Positions 1-8,648 of a DNA stretch of 64,000 bases are shown here, in pieces. The notes below the pieces were generated by a model, which was not told the origin of the DNA, did no database searches, and saw only the letters and a program-made list of their open reading frames with translations. Position 1 is the first letter of the stretch. Each line of letters begins with the position of its first letter. Position numbers and translations under genes: made by a program. The DNA is from Erythrobacter sanguineus (GTDB lineage: Bacteria; Pseudomonadota; Alphaproteobacteria; Sphingomonadales; Sphingomonadaceae), in assembly GCA_945878845.1 (NCBI GenBank), contig CAMCUB010000011.1, positions 22,060 through 86,059 of the forward strand, given 5' to 3'.

Positions 1-1197
1 GGCGGCGAGGAGATCGAGGCGAGCGAGGTGCGCGATCAGCTGCGCCGCACGATCGCGCGGCTGGAGGGCACATCGCTCGGGCTCGATCTTGCCAATATCC
101 GCGAGGTCCGCGCCATGACGGGGCGGGTGATCGAGGTGCAGCTCAACGCGCCGATGCCCGATTTTCTGCGCCTGCTTGCTCAGAGCGAGCTGGGCCTCAC
201 CCGCGGCGGCAGCGGCGCGGGGCCGATGGCGATGTCGCGCGGGGATGGCGATAACGGTGCGGGCAGCGCCCGGCTCTCCGCGCTGCCGCCCGAATCGCGC
301 GGTCTGCCCGCGCGTCAGGACTGGGAGGATGTCGCGCGCCCGATCGCGGTGCGCGCGCTGGCGGCCGACAAGGCGGTTGCGGCCTTCGCGGCGGGCGATG
401 TCGATCTGGTGCTGGGCGGGAGCATCGTCGATTTCCCCGAGGCCACCGCTGCGGCCGGGCCGCTCTCGCGCGGGACGATCCAGGTCGATCCGGCGCTCGG
501 CCTGCTCGGGCTGACCGTGCGGCGCGAGGCGGGACTGCTCGCCGACCCGTCGCGGCGCGAGGCGCTGTCGATGGCGATCGACCGGCCTGCGCTGATCCAG
601 GCCTTCGGGCTTGGCGGCTGGCGCGAGAACAGCTGGATCGTCCCGCCCGAGGCCTTCACCGCGCCCGGCTACAGCCAGGACCGCTGGGCCGGCACCTCGA
701 TTGCCAAGCGCCGCCAGATCGCTGCCGGCCGCATTCAGGCGTGGGCGGGCGCGGAACGCGAGCCGGTCGTGCGTGTGGCGCTGCCGCGCGGCAAAGGCAG
801 CGACCTGTTGCTGCGCCAGCTGGCCGAGGCATGGGCAACCATCGGCGTGACCACCCGCCGCGCCGCTCCCGGCGAGGCCGCCGACCTCGAGCTGCGCGAC
901 GTGCTGGCGCGCTATGTCTCGCCCTTGTGGTATCTCAACCAGTTCAACTGCCGGCTCGGCGCAGGCCTGTGCGCGCCCGCGGCCGATGCGCTGGTCAAGC
1001 AGGCGCAGGCGACCCGCGATCCGGCGCAGCGCGAAGTGCTGCTCGCCGAAGCCCATAAGGCGCTCGTCGATAGCGAGGTCTATATTCCGCTCGGCGTCCC
1101 CGTGCGCTGGTCGCTGGTGCGCGGGACCTTGGGCAATTACCTGCCCAACGCCTTCGCCTTCCACCCCTTGTTCCCGCTCTCGCAGCCCACCACATAA
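1..1197 (+). CDS. ABC transporter substrate-binding protein, family 5 (3' part)
   Basis: The frame is open from the first base, so the gene starts upstream of the window; the GTG at 28 is probably internal. About 398 C-terminal residues are seen. The pattern is that of the periplasmic peptide/nickel-binding family (SBP_bac_5): the segment with 'REALSMAIDRPALIQ', then 'PPEAFTAPGY', then a tail with repeated 'D..QR..LL.EAHKALVDSEVYIPL' typical of the C-terminal lobe. Such proteins capture a solute in the periplasm for an ABC importer. No permease or ATPase follows, and a DUF4112 gene starts 6 bp later. Substrate unknown; the family call is fairly firm, the transported ligand cannot be read. Confidence 0.75.
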   Translation, partial: GGEEIEASEVRDQLRRTIARLEGTSLGLDLANIREVRAMTGRVIEVQLNAPMPDFLRLLAQSELGLTRGGSGAGPMAMSRGDGDNGAGSARLSALPPESRGLPARQDWEDVARPIAVRALAADKAVAAFAAGDVDLVLGGSIVDFPEATAAAGPLSRGTIQVDPALGLLGLTVRREAGLLADPSRREALSMAIDRPALIQAFGLGGWRENSWIVPPEAFTAPGYSQDRWAGTSIAKRRQIAAGRIQAWAGAEREPVVRVALPRGKGSDLLLRQLAEAWATIGVTTRRAAPGEAADLELRDVLARYVSPLWYLNQFNCRLGAGLCAPAADALVKQAQATRDPAQREVLLAEAHKALVDSEVYIPLGVPVRWSLVRGTLGNYLPNAFAFHPLFPLSQPTT

Positions 1198-1203
1198 AGG
1201 CGT

Positions 1204-1626
1204 ATGGAAAAGCCCATGCCCCGCCGCCCCGAACCGATGCGCTTCTCGCTCCCTGCCGGCACCGACCCCGCGTCGGTGCGCGCGCGGGTGGTGATGCTGG
1301 AGCGGCTGCTCGAGCGCAGTTTTACCATTCCCGGCGTCAACGTGCCGGTGGGGCTCGACGCGATCATCGGCCTCGTGCCGGTGCTGGGCGAAGTGGTGAC
1401 CACCGCCTTGGGCGCCTATGTCGTGTGGGAGGCGCGCAACCTCGGCCTGCCCAAGTGGAAGCTGGCACGGATGGGGGCCAATGTGCTGCTCGACACCGCG
1501 ATCGGCGCTATCCCTGTGGTCGGCGATGCGGCGGACATCCTGTTCCGCTCGAATAGCAAGAACCTCAAGATCCTGACGCGGCACTTGGATAAGCACCATC
1601 CCGAGACGCGGGTGATCGAGGGCTAG
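1204..1626 (+). CDS. DUF4112 domain-containing membrane protein
   Basis: A 140-residue protein. The core 'PGVNVPVGLDAIIGLVPVLGE' followed by a second glycine/proline-rich hydrophobic segment 'DTAIGAIPVVGDAADILFR' is the recognisable DUF4112 signature: two short hydrophobic stretches, each ending in an acidic residue. It lies 6 bp after the substrate-binding protein gene and may be co-transcribed with it. An alternative start is the ATG at 1216 (MPRRPEP). The family has no assigned biochemical role that I know of; a small inner-membrane protein is the most that can be said. Confidence 0.8.
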   Translation: MEKPMPRRPEPMRFSLPAGTDPASVRARVVMLERLLERSFTIPGVNVPVGLDAIIGLVPVLGEVVTTALGAYVVWEARNLGLPKWKLARMGANVLLDTAIGAIPVVGDAADILFRSNSKNLKILTRHLDKHHPETRVIEG

Positions 1627-1662
1627 TTTCCTCAGGCGCCCGGGCGCGCTAGGGACGTGCGC

Positions 1663-2454
1663 ATGAGCGCCGATGTCACCTACGCGAGCTATCTCGATCT
1701 TGGCCGTATCCTCGAGGCGCAGCACCCTGCCTCGCAGGCGCATGACGAGCTGCTGTTCATCATCGTCCACCAGGCGAGCGAGCTGTGGCTCAAGCTGTGC
1801 CTGCACGAGTTGACCGCCGCGCGCGAGTGCATCGAGGCGGACGATCTGCGCCCCGCCTTCAAGATGCTGGCCCGAGTGGCGCGGGCGCAGCAGCAGCTGA
1901 TCCAGAGCTGGGACGTGCTCAGCACCATGACCCCGCATGATTACTCGGCGATCCGGCCCCATCTGGGCGCGTCCAGCGGGTTCCAGTCGGCGCAGTACCG
2001 GATGATGGAATTCATGCTCGGCGGGCGCGATGGAAAGCACGTGCGGCTCCACAAGTCGAACGCCGATTGGGCCGGGCGGCTGGAGGCGGAGACCGGGCGG
2101 GCGAGCCTCTATGGCGCGGCGATCCGGTTGCTGGCGCGGCGCGGGCTGGCGATCGATCCGGCGGTGCTGGCGCGCGATCCGGCTGCGGCTTACGTTGCCG
2201 ACCCCAGTGTCGAGGCGGCTTGGGCAGCGATCTACCGCGATCCGCAGGCGCATTGGGATCTGTATGAACTCGCCGAGAAGCTGGTCGATCTCGAATACCA
2301 CTTCCAGCGCTGGCGCTTCGGGCATTTGAAGACGGTCGAGCGCATCATCGGCTTCAAGCGCGGCACCGGCGGCACGCCGGGGGTGCCCTATCTTGAGGGG
2401 GTGCTGAAGCAGGCCTTCTTCCCCGAGCTGCTCAGCGTCAGGACCGCCATATGA
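1663..2454 (+). CDS. kynA: Tryptophan 2,3-dioxygenase
   Basis: Haem dioxygenase that opens the indole ring of L-tryptophan to N-formylkynurenine, the first step of the kynurenine route. The protein (263 residues from ATG 1663) has the family landmarks 'DELLFIIVHQASELWLK' near the N-terminus, 'SGFQSAQYR' and the C-terminal 'HFQRWRFGHLKTVERIIG...GGTPGVPYL'. A GTG six bases upstream (1657) is in frame, but the ATG gives the usual MSxxVTYxxYL start. The stop overlaps kynU by 4 bp (ATGA), so the two are translationally coupled. The sequence GCGCTAGGGACG just before the start could be a promoter -10 with a very short leader. Confidence 0.95.
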   Translation: MSADVTYASYLDLGRILEAQHPASQAHDELLFIIVHQASELWLKLCLHELTAARECIEADDLRPAFKMLARVARAQQQLIQSWDVLSTMTPHDYSAIRPHLGASSGFQSAQYRMMEFMLGGRDGKHVRLHKSNADWAGRLEAETGRASLYGAAIRLLARRGLAIDPAVLARDPAAAYVADPSVEAAWAAIYRDPQAHWDLYELAEKLVDLEYHFQRWRFGHLKTVERIIGFKRGTGGTPGVPYLEGVLKQAFFPELLSVRTAI

Positions 2455-3674
2455 CCCCTGAAGCGCGCGCCGCCGACTTCGACGCCGCGGACCCGCTGGC
2501 GGGGTTTCGCGACCGCTTCACTCTGCCCGAGGGCGTGATCTATCTCGACGGCAATTCCTTGGGCGCGCTGCCCAAGGCGACCTCGGCGGCTTTGGCGCGG
2601 GTGGTGGAGCAGGAGTGGGGCGAGGGCCTGATCCGCTCGTGGAACAGCGCAGGCTGGTTCGACATGGCGACCCGCATCGGCGCCAAGATCGCGCCCCTGA
2701 TCGGTGCCGCCCCGCACGAAGTGATCGCCTGCGATTCCACCTCGGTGAACCTGTTCAAGCTGATTGCAGCGGCGCTCCAGATGCGGCCCGGCCGGAAGGT
2801 GGTGCTGTCCGAGCCCGGCAACTTCCCGACCGATCTCTACATGATCGCCGGGCTGGAGGCGCAAGGCCTCGCCACGCGGCGGCTGGCGGAGCGGGGTCGG
2901 ATCGCTGAGGCGCTGGATGGCGATGTCGCGCTGCTGATGCTCACCCACGCCCACTACAAGACCGGCGCGCTGCACGACATGGCCGCGCTCACCCGCGCTG
3001 CGCATGAGGCTGGCGCGCTGGTGCTGTGGGACCTGTCGCATTCGGCCGGCGCGCTGCCGGTCGATTTGAACGGCGCGGGTGCGGACTTCGCGGTCGGCTG
3101 CGGCTACAAGTACCTGTGCGGCGGGCCGGGCGCGCCCGCCTTTGCCTTCGTTGCCGCGCGGCATCAGGCGGAGTTGCAACAGCCGCTCACCGGCTGGTTC
3201 GGCCACGCCGCGCCCTTCGCCTTCTCCGACGACTACGCGGGCGCGCCGGGGATCGAGCGGCTGCAATGCGGCACGCCCCCGGTGCTGGGGCTGGCAGCGC
3301 TGGAGGTCGGGGTCGATCTGATTGCCGAGATCGGGGTCGACCGGCTCTACGCCAAGTCGCAGGCGCTTTCGGAGTTCTTCCTCGAAAGCCTGATGGCGCA
3401 TGATGTGCACCTCGAGCTGGTCAGCCCGCCGCGCGCCGCCGATCGCGGGAGCCAGCTCTCCTTCCGCCACCCGGAGGCTTATGCCATCTGTCAGGCGCTG
3501 ATCGCGCGCGGCGTGATCGGCGATTTCCGCGCGCCCGACGTGCTGCGGCTGGGCTTCGCGCCCGCTTATCTCAGCTTTGCGGACATGGCCGCCGCCGCGC
3601 GGCACCTCGCCGAAGTTCTGGCGAGCGGCGAATGGCAGCGCGCGGAGTTCAACCAGCGCGCTGCGGTGACCTGA
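2451..3674 (+). CDS. kynU: Kynureninase
   Basis: PLP enzyme that cleaves kynurenine to anthranilate and alanine. The 407-residue product is of normal length and shows the family's 'YLDGNSLGALPK' N-terminal motif, 'DSTSVNLFKL', 'LWDLSHSAGALPVDL' and the PLP-lysine segment 'CGYKYLCGGPGAP', ending with 'DFRAPDVLRLGFAPAYLS'. It overlaps kynA by 4 bp. The formamidase (kynB) needed between the two steps is not in this window. Transcription probably ends in the palindromic gap that follows, since the next genes run the other way. Confidence 0.96.
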   Translation: MTPEARAADFDAADPLAGFRDRFTLPEGVIYLDGNSLGALPKATSAALARVVEQEWGEGLIRSWNSAGWFDMATRIGAKIAPLIGAAPHEVIACDSTSVNLFKLIAAALQMRPGRKVVLSEPGNFPTDLYMIAGLEAQGLATRRLAERGRIAEALDGDVALLMLTHAHYKTGALHDMAALTRAAHEAGALVLWDLSHSAGALPVDLNGAGADFAVGCGYKYLCGGPGAPAFAFVAARHQAELQQPLTGWFGHAAPFAFSDDYAGAPGIERLQCGTPPVLGLAALEVGVDLIAEIGVDRLYAKSQALSEFFLESLMAHDVHLELVSPPRAADRGSQLSFRHPEAYAICQALIARGVIGDFRAPDVLRLGFAPAYLSFADMAAAARHLAEVLASGEWQRAEFNQRAAVT

Positions 3675-3685
3675 GTGCCCGCACT

Positions 3686-3751
3686 AGCAAAGCTGATCGG
3701 CGCGCAGCGCCGCAAGGCCGAACGGCCGCCCGCAGCGTGCGCAGCTTTGCT
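3686..3751. repeat. Inverted repeat in the kynU / SDR convergent gap
   Basis: AGCAAAGCTG at 3686-3695 is the exact reverse complement of CAGCTTTGCT at 3742-3751, and between them GGCCGAACGGCC (3716-3727) forms its own 5-bp stem. The block sits between two converging genes. It could act in termination or be a remnant of a repeat family; I see no second copy in this window. Confidence 0.6.
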
Positions 3752-3767
3752 GCGCGTCTAGCGAGGA

Positions 3768-3789
3768 CGAAGGCGCGGAGGCGCCTTCG
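3768..3789. terminator. Bidirectional hairpin terminator candidate
   Basis: CGAAGGCGC (3768-3776) and GCGCCTTCG (3781-3789) are perfect complements around a 4-base loop. The hairpin lies directly before the stop codon of the minus-strand SDR and 94 bp after kynU, where transcripts from both sides meet. No U-tract is present, so intrinsic termination would be weak. Confidence 0.45.
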
Positions 3790-3792
3790 CAA

Positions 3793-4692
3793 TCAAACAG
3801 TCCGCTCAGCCTTGTCCTTCTCGTTGGTACCCTTGATCATCGCGCGCATCTGATCCCACTCGGCATCGCCGAGCGCGCTGAGCATCGGGTAGAAGGTGCC
3901 GCCATTGGCCTGGAAGCCCGCGCCGTCGATCGCGATGGTCTGGCCGTTCACGTACTCCGCGCCCGGCCCCATCAGGAACACGGCAAGGTTGGCAAGCTCG
4001 TGCATCTCGCCCGCGCGGCCCATCGGGTTCAGCGAATTGCCCGAATTGCCGCCCGCGCCGCCCGGATGCAGCCGCGCGCTCATGCCCTTGGTCGGGAAGA
4101 GGCCTGGGGCGATGGCGTTGAAGCGCAGCCCATAGCGGCCCCACTCGGTCGCAAGGCTCTGGGTCATAGCGTTGATCGCGGTCTTGCTCATGGCGCTCGG
4201 CACCACGAAGGCACTGCCCGACCACACCCAGGTGGTGAGGATCGAGAGGAAGCTCGCCTTCTTCTTCTCCGCGATCAGCCGCTTGCCGATGTCGAGCGTG
4301 ACGTAGAAGGTCCCGCGCATCACGATGTCGGCGATGGCATTGAAGCCGTTGACCGAGAGGTCTTCGGTGCGGCTGATGAAGTTGCCCGCGGCGTTGTTGA
4401 CCACCCCGGTCAGCGCGCCCCCGTCCGCCCAAATCGCGTCTACCATCTCGTGGATCGCGTTCGCATCGCGGATGTCGCAGGCCATGCCGACGATTTTGCC
4501 GCCATGCAGCGCGGTCAGTTCGGCGGCGGTTTCGTCCAGCTTGTTCTGGCGGCGGCCGCAAATGTAGACGGTCGCGCCCAGCTTGAGGAACGCCTCGGCC
4601 ATCTCGCGCCCGAGGCCGGTCCCCCCGCCGGTGACGAGAATTCGCTCGCCCGCCATCAGGCCATCGCGGAACATCAGTTTCGAAGCGTCCAT
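3793..4692 (-). CDS. SDR oxidoreductase, 2,4-dienoyl-CoA reductase type
   Basis: A 299-residue short-chain dehydrogenase. The Rossmann motif 'VTGGGTGLGREMAEAF' is near residue 20, and 'VNNAAGNF' follows. The usual Y-x-x-x-K is replaced by 'SAMSK': the lysine is kept but the tyrosine is absent, as in 2,4-dienoyl-CoA reductases, which use a different active-site arrangement. The longer length also fits that group. Start chosen at ATG 4692, because the open frame further upstream lies inside the neighbouring acyl-CoA dehydrogenase gene. Last gene of the 12-gene minus-strand operon, 10 bp after the dehydrogenase; likely reduces an unsaturated acyl-CoA intermediate. The substrate is inferred. Confidence 0.85.
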   Translation of the reverse strand: MDASKLMFRDGLMAGERILVTGGGTGLGREMAEAFLKLGATVYICGRRQNKLDETAAELTALHGGKIVGMACDIRDANAIHEMVDAIWADGGALTGVVNNAAGNFISRTEDLSVNGFNAIADIVMRGTFYVTLDIGKRLIAEKKKASFLSILTTWVWSGSAFVVPSAMSKTAINAMTQSLATEWGRYGLRFNAIAPGLFPTKGMSARLHPGGAGGNSGNSLNPMGRAGEMHELANLAVFLMGPGAEYVNGQTIAIDGAGFQANGGTFYPMLSALGDAEWDQMRAMIKGTNEKDKAERTV

Positions 4693-4702
4693 TTCGGTTT
4701 CC

Positions 4703-5911
4703 TCAGAGACCGAGAACGGTCTTCGCAATAATGTTCTTCTGCACCTCGTCCGAGCCGCCGAAGATCGTCGAGGCGCGGTTGTTGAGGTATTTGCCCATCG
4801 CGGTCTGGGCATATTCGCTGCCCACCGGCTCGGGTGCTTCATTGCCATAGAGCGGGCGTTCGAGCGGGAGTTGCAGCGCGTCCGGCCCGAGCAGTTCGAG
4901 CCGCAGCACATCGACCTGCTGGCCAATGTTGGAGCCGAGCAGCTTCACCAGCGAAGTCTGCGGCCCCGGCGCGCGGCCCTTGGCGAGCTGGGCGAGGATG
5001 CGCAGCTCGGTCACTTCCAGCGCCTCGGCCTCGAGCCGCACGCGGGCGAGCCGGTCGCGGAAACGCGGGTCATGCGCAATCGCGCCGTTGACGCCCGAGG
5101 GCTGGGTCTGGGCGAGGTTCTCGAGCCGGTCGATGCTCTGGAGCAGGCGCGGGGCATAGCACGATCCGCCGCGCTCGTTCTCGAGCAGGAACTTGGCGAT
5201 GGTCCACCCGGCGCCCTCGGCGCCGATGCGGTTTTCCTGCCCGGTGCGCGCATCGGTGAAGAACACCGCGTTGACCTCGTGATCGCCCGACATCGAGTAG
5301 ATCGGGGTCACGGCCACCCCCGGCTGGTCCATCGGCACCAGCAGGAAGCTGATCCCGGCCTGCTTCTTCACGGTCGCATCGGTGCGGACGAGCGCGAAGA
5401 TCCAGTCGGCGTGGTGGGCGTGGGTGGTCCAGATCTTGGAGCCGTTGATGACATATTCGTCGCCGTCGAGCCGTGCGCTGGTCTTGAGGCTGGCAAGGTC
5501 CGAACCGCTGCCGGGCTCGGAATAGCCCTGGCACCAGTAGTCGTCGCCCGACAGGATGCCGGGCAGGAAGCGCGCCTTTTGTTCGGGCGTGCCGAATTCG
5601 CAGATGACCGGGCCGACAAGGCGCAGGCCAAGGATCGCGAGCGAGGGTGCACCGGCGAGCGCGCATTCCTTTTCGAAGATGAACTTCTGCGTCGGGGTCC
5701 AGCCGGTGCCGCCATCCGCCTTGGGCCAGTGCGGGGCGACCCAGCCTTGGCGGTAGAGGATGCGGTGCCACTCCATCCCGATATCCGGCTCGACGAACAC
5801 GCCGGGCGTCCGGCGCGCGCCGTCGCGCAGCCGTTCGGGCAGGTTGTCCGCAAGGAAGCTGCGCACTTCCTCACGGAAAGCCAGATCCTCGGGCGAGAAG
5901 TCCATATCCAT
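4703..5911 (-). CDS. Acyl-CoA dehydrogenase (larger subunit type)
   Basis: FAD enzyme introducing an alpha,beta double bond in an acyl-CoA. About 402 residues, starting 'MDMDFSPEDLAFREEVRSFL'; a TTG at 5926 is in frame but the ATG at 5911 is the better start. Visible motifs are 'CQGYSEPGSGSDLASL' (flavin/substrate region), 'WTTHAHHADW' and the C-terminal 'RASTIFGGSDEVQKNII'. At the usual position of the medium-chain catalytic Glu there is Gly (FGGS), a form I associate with the FadE proteins of steroid and other bulky acyl-CoA pathways. A second, shorter acyl-CoA dehydrogenase lies in the same operon (9111-10193), so a two-gene heteromer is possible. Confidence 0.9.
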   Translation of the reverse strand: MDMDFSPEDLAFREEVRSFLADNLPERLRDGARRTPGVFVEPDIGMEWHRILYRQGWVAPHWPKADGGTGWTPTQKFIFEKECALAGAPSLAILGLRLVGPVICEFGTPEQKARFLPGILSGDDYWCQGYSEPGSGSDLASLKTSARLDGDEYVINGSKIWTTHAHHADWIFALVRTDATVKKQAGISFLLVPMDQPGVAVTPIYSMSGDHEVNAVFFTDARTGQENRIGAEGAGWTIAKFLLENERGGSCYAPRLLQSIDRLENLAQTQPSGVNGAIAHDPRFRDRLARVRLEAEALEVTELRILAQLAKGRAPGPQTSLVKLLGSNIGQQVDVLRLELLGPDALQLPLERPLYGNEAPEPVGSEYAQTAMGKYLNNRASTIFGGSDEVQKNIIAKTVLGL

Positions 5912-5966
5912 CGCAATCAGTCCCAATCTCGATCCCGCAAGCTACGCAATTGCGGGCTCGCCAGCT

Positions 5967-6722
5967 TCATTCTCCGTCCCGCATCGCCCAGGCAATCGTG
6001 CGCCGCAGCAGGTCGTAATAGACGTCGTAGTTCCACGCGCACATTTCCTTGTGCGGGTAGAAATCGGCCATGCCGGGAAGATCATAGTGCCCGCGGCAAT
6101 GGCCAAGCGCATTGTATACTATCCGCCCCGCGCCGAGATCCCTCGTATAAACGATAGGAACCGTGGTCTTTTCCCACGTACTGTGGGTGAAGCCGGTCGC
6201 CTCGCCTTCGAAAGTCGTCTGCATCAGCGTGTCGATCGGCGCGGTGGTCTTGGAGAGGTAGAGCTCGTCCACCACCTCGAAATCCTCGATGCCTTTGGTG
6301 AGCTCGTGGTCCTTGTTGACCACCTCAACCGGGAACTTGTCGATCGGCGGGTGGGCCACAAACTGCGTGCCGAGCATCTCCATCACGTCGGGGCGATCAT
6401 CGGGCGCATGGACCAGACCCTCGGCGGTGAAGACGAGGATCGAGTTGGTGCCGTGGAGCGCCATCCACTTGCCGCCCTTTTCCATCCACGCTTTCAGCTG
6501 CGCAGCCTGCTCGGGGGTCGGCATCAGGTCGCAGGTGTAGGTGATGAGGAAGCGGCACTGGTCGAGCCGCTCCAGCCCCGAATAGTCCGCCGCCACCGTG
6601 GTGCGGATCTGCGGGTGTTCGGCCAGCAGCTTGAGGATCTCGAGCCGGGGGTAGTCGATATCGTGATACTTGCCCGCGGCGATGAAATGCGCGTCGATCC
6701 GGGTTGCGGGTTGCTGTGCCAT
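5967..6722 (-). CDS. ThuA-like domain protein (first of two)
   Basis: A 251-residue protein with the ThuA fold, which is related to class-I glutamine amidotransferases: 'YSGLERLDQCRFLITYTC' , 'WMEKGGKWMALHGTN', 'DFEVVDELYLSK' and 'PIVYTRDLGAGRIVYNALGH'. ThuA was first named in trehalose utilisation, but its members occur in many catabolic clusters without a fixed reaction. There is no signal peptide, so it is probably cytoplasmic. It starts 1 bp before the end of the SDR gene and is followed after 55 bp by the acyl-CoA dehydrogenase, firmly within the operon. Its role in the pathway is unknown. Confidence 0.85.
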   Translation of the reverse strand: MAQQPATRIDAHFIAAGKYHDIDYPRLEILKLLAEHPQIRTTVAADYSGLERLDQCRFLITYTCDLMPTPEQAAQLKAWMEKGGKWMALHGTNSILVFTAEGLVHAPDDRPDVMEMLGTQFVAHPPIDKFPVEVVNKDHELTKGIEDFEVVDELYLSKTTAPIDTLMQTTFEGEATGFTHSTWEKTTVPIVYTRDLGAGRIVYNALGHCRGHYDLPGMADFYPHKEMCAWNYDVYYDLLRRTIAWAMRDGE

Positions 6723-6723
6723 G

Positions 6724-7497
6724 CTAGCTCCTGATGCTGCCGCCGCCGTCGACGGTGAGGTCGCAGCCGGTGGTGAAACTCGCGTCGTCAGAGGCGAGGA
6801 AGACCACCGCGCGGGCGACTTCCTCGGGCTCGCCGATGCGGTTCATCGGGTGGGTGGCGGCGAAGTTGGTCTCGATGTTTTCGGGCGTGTCGGCGCCCGA
6901 GAACTTGTAGCGGTTGTACATCGGCGTGCGGATCGCGCCGGGGTGGACCATGTTGACGCGGATCGGCAGACCGCGTTCGGCAAGGTCGAGCGCGACGGAC
7001 TGGGTGAGGCCTCTGAGGCCGGTCTTGGACGCTGAGTAGGCCGCCACGAAGCTCGCCGGGCGCAGCGCGATCATCGAACCGATGTTGACGATGGCGCAGG
7101 CCTCGCCGCTCGCTTCCATCGCCGGGATCGCGGCGCGCATGCCGTAGAAGGGGCCGTGGAGGTTGATGTCGATGGTGCGCTCCCACACGTCGAGCGCGCC
7201 TTCGGGGACGTTGCCGGGTTCCGAGATGCCGGCGATATTGCACAGCACGGTGAGCTTGCCGAAGCGCGAGAGGGTGGCGGCGACCGCCGCCTCCCATTGC
7301 GCGAGGTGGCGCACGTCGAGGTGGGTCGCGGCCGCCCGCTCGCCCAGTTCGGCGGCGAGTTCCTGCGCCTTCTCCAGCTGCACATCGCCGAGCATTACGC
7401 TGCCGCCCTCGGCGATGATCAACTGCGCGACCGCAGCCCCGATCCCTTCAGCGCCGCCCGAGATCAGCGCGACCTTGCCTTGCATCCGCGTGCTCAT
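6724..7497 (-). CDS. SDR family oxidoreductase
   Basis: A classical 257-residue NAD(P)-dependent short-chain dehydrogenase: 'VALISGGAEGIGAAVAQ' for the cofactor, 'CNIAGISEPG' in place of NNAG, and 'YSASKTGLRGL' with the catalytic Tyr and Lys. The C-terminus 'TTGCDLTVDGGGSIRS' is family-typical. ATG at 7497 overlaps the thiolase-like gene's stop by 4 bp, so translation is coupled. It probably oxidises a hydroxyl on a ring or side chain of the operon's substrate. The reaction direction and substrate cannot be read from the sequence. Confidence 0.9.
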   Translation of the reverse strand: MSTRMQGKVALISGGAEGIGAAVAQLIIAEGGSVMLGDVQLEKAQELAAELGERAAATHLDVRHLAQWEAAVAATLSRFGKLTVLCNIAGISEPGNVPEGALDVWERTIDINLHGPFYGMRAAIPAMEASGEACAIVNIGSMIALRPASFVAAYSASKTGLRGLTQSVALDLAERGLPIRVNMVHPGAIRTPMYNRYKFSGADTPENIETNFAATHPMNRIGEPEEVARAVVFLASDDASFTTGCDLTVDGGGSIRS

Positions 7498-8648
7498 TCG
7501 CGTTCCAGAATCGCGACGCCGGACAGGCCGGGCGCGCCATAGACGTGGGAGTAGCCGAAGCGCGGGGTGCCAGGCACCTGCCGCTCGCCCGCGCGGCCGC
7601 GCAGCTGGGTCACGTTTTCGTAGACCTGCCTCAGGCCCGAGGCGCCGACCGGCTCCCCGCAGGCGAGGCAACCGCCGTCGGTGTTGACCGGCAGCTTCCC
7701 GCCGCCGATCTCGGTCCAGCCATTGGCGAGCCATTCTTCCTGCTCGCCGTCCTTGCAGAAGCCGTTCTCGGCCATGTGCATGATTTCCGCGCCGCTTTCG
7801 GTGTCCTGCAATTGCGCGACGCTGATGTCCTCAGGCCCGATCCCCGCCTTCTCGAAGGCAGCCTTGCTGGCGAGGACGGTGGGCTTGCCGCCTTCCTCGA
7901 TGCTGATGCCGGCCTGGAACACCTCGAAGGAGTTGGGCGGGCGGGTCTTCACCGAAACCGCGCGGATCTTCACCCCGTCGGCGCCCAGCTCCTTCATCTT
8001 CTTCTCCGAAGCGAGGATCAGCGCGACCGCACCCTCGGCGGGCGAGCAGAACATATACTTGGTCAGCGGGTCGTTGATCATCGGCGCGTTCATGATCGTG
8101 TCGAGATCGACCGGGCTGCGCCGCCATGCGTGCGGCGTGATCGTGCCGTTGCGGAAGGCCTTTTCCGCCACCCGGCCCAGCGTCGTGCGGCTGATGCCGT
8201 GAAGCTGCATATAGCGCTGGATCTTCAAAGCGAAGAACTGCGTGGTCAGCATCATGCCGGTCTGGCCGTACCATTCGGGCAGGCCGTAATCGGCAGGCTT
8301 CGCATTGAACGCCCCGCGAGGGTGCTTGTCGAAACCGACTGCCAGCGCGAGGTCATACATCCCGCTCGCGATCGCCTGCTGCGATGCGGCGAGCGCGCTG
8401 CCCCCCGTGGCGCAGCCATTGGCGACATTGGTGAAGGGGAGCGAGGTCAAACCCAGCTCGTTGACCATGATGTCGGCATTGCCCGCCGCAGCCGAGCCGC
8501 CATAGGCGCACTCGATGTCGGGCCATTCGAGGCCTGCGTCGGTGAGTGCCTCGCGCACGGCATAGACGCCCTGTTCGCGGCCCGAGCGGCTGTCGGTGCG
8601 GCCGAAGGGATGGATCCCCGCGCCGATGATATAGACGTTCTCGCTCAT
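7494..8648 (-). CDS. Thiolase-like protein, putative Ltp2-type acyl-CoA aldolase
   Basis: A 384-residue member of the SCP-x/lipid-transfer thiolase family. Cys79 of the nucleophile-like motif 'NGCATGG' is kept. The C-terminal catalytic Cys motif (CxG) is replaced by 'VYGAPG' (Tyr370), and the GHP histidine motif is 'GEP' (Glu332). Loss of both suggests it is not a thiolase. In Ltp2, the steroid side-chain aldolase of actinobacteria, tyrosines are reported in the active site (from memory) and the enzyme works with a DUF35 partner; here a DUF35-type gene lies immediately upstream with a 4-bp overlap. A retro-aldol cleavage of a beta-hydroxyacyl-CoA is therefore the likely role (inference). Confidence 0.85.
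   Translation of the reverse strand: MSENVYIIGAGIHPFGRTDSRSGREQGVYAVREALTDAGLEWPDIECAYGGSAAAGNADIMVNELGLTSLPFTNVANGCATGGSALAASQQAIASGMYDLALAVGFDKHPRGAFNAKPADYGLPEWYGQTGMMLTTQFFALKIQRYMQLHGISRTTLGRVAEKAFRNGTITPHAWRRSPVDLDTIMNAPMINDPLTKYMFCSPAEGAVALILASEKKMKELGADGVKIRAVSVKTRPPNSFEVFQAGISIEEGGKPTVLASKAAFEKAGIGPEDISVAQLQDTESGAEIMHMAENGFCKDGEQEEWLANGWTEIGGGKLPVNTDGGCLACGEPVGASGLRQVYENVTQLRGRAGERQVPGTPRFGYSHVYGAPGLSGVAILERE

Noticed and set aside
4693..4926. A longer SDR protein starting at 4926
   Set aside because: The extra 78 codons are inside the acyl-CoA dehydrogenase gene and have no SDR character; the Rossmann motif starts soon after ATG 4692.
4583..6157. A 524-codon plus-strand open frame opposite the acyl-CoA dehydrogenase
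   Set aside because: Spans parts of three real genes on the other strand and has no family motif.
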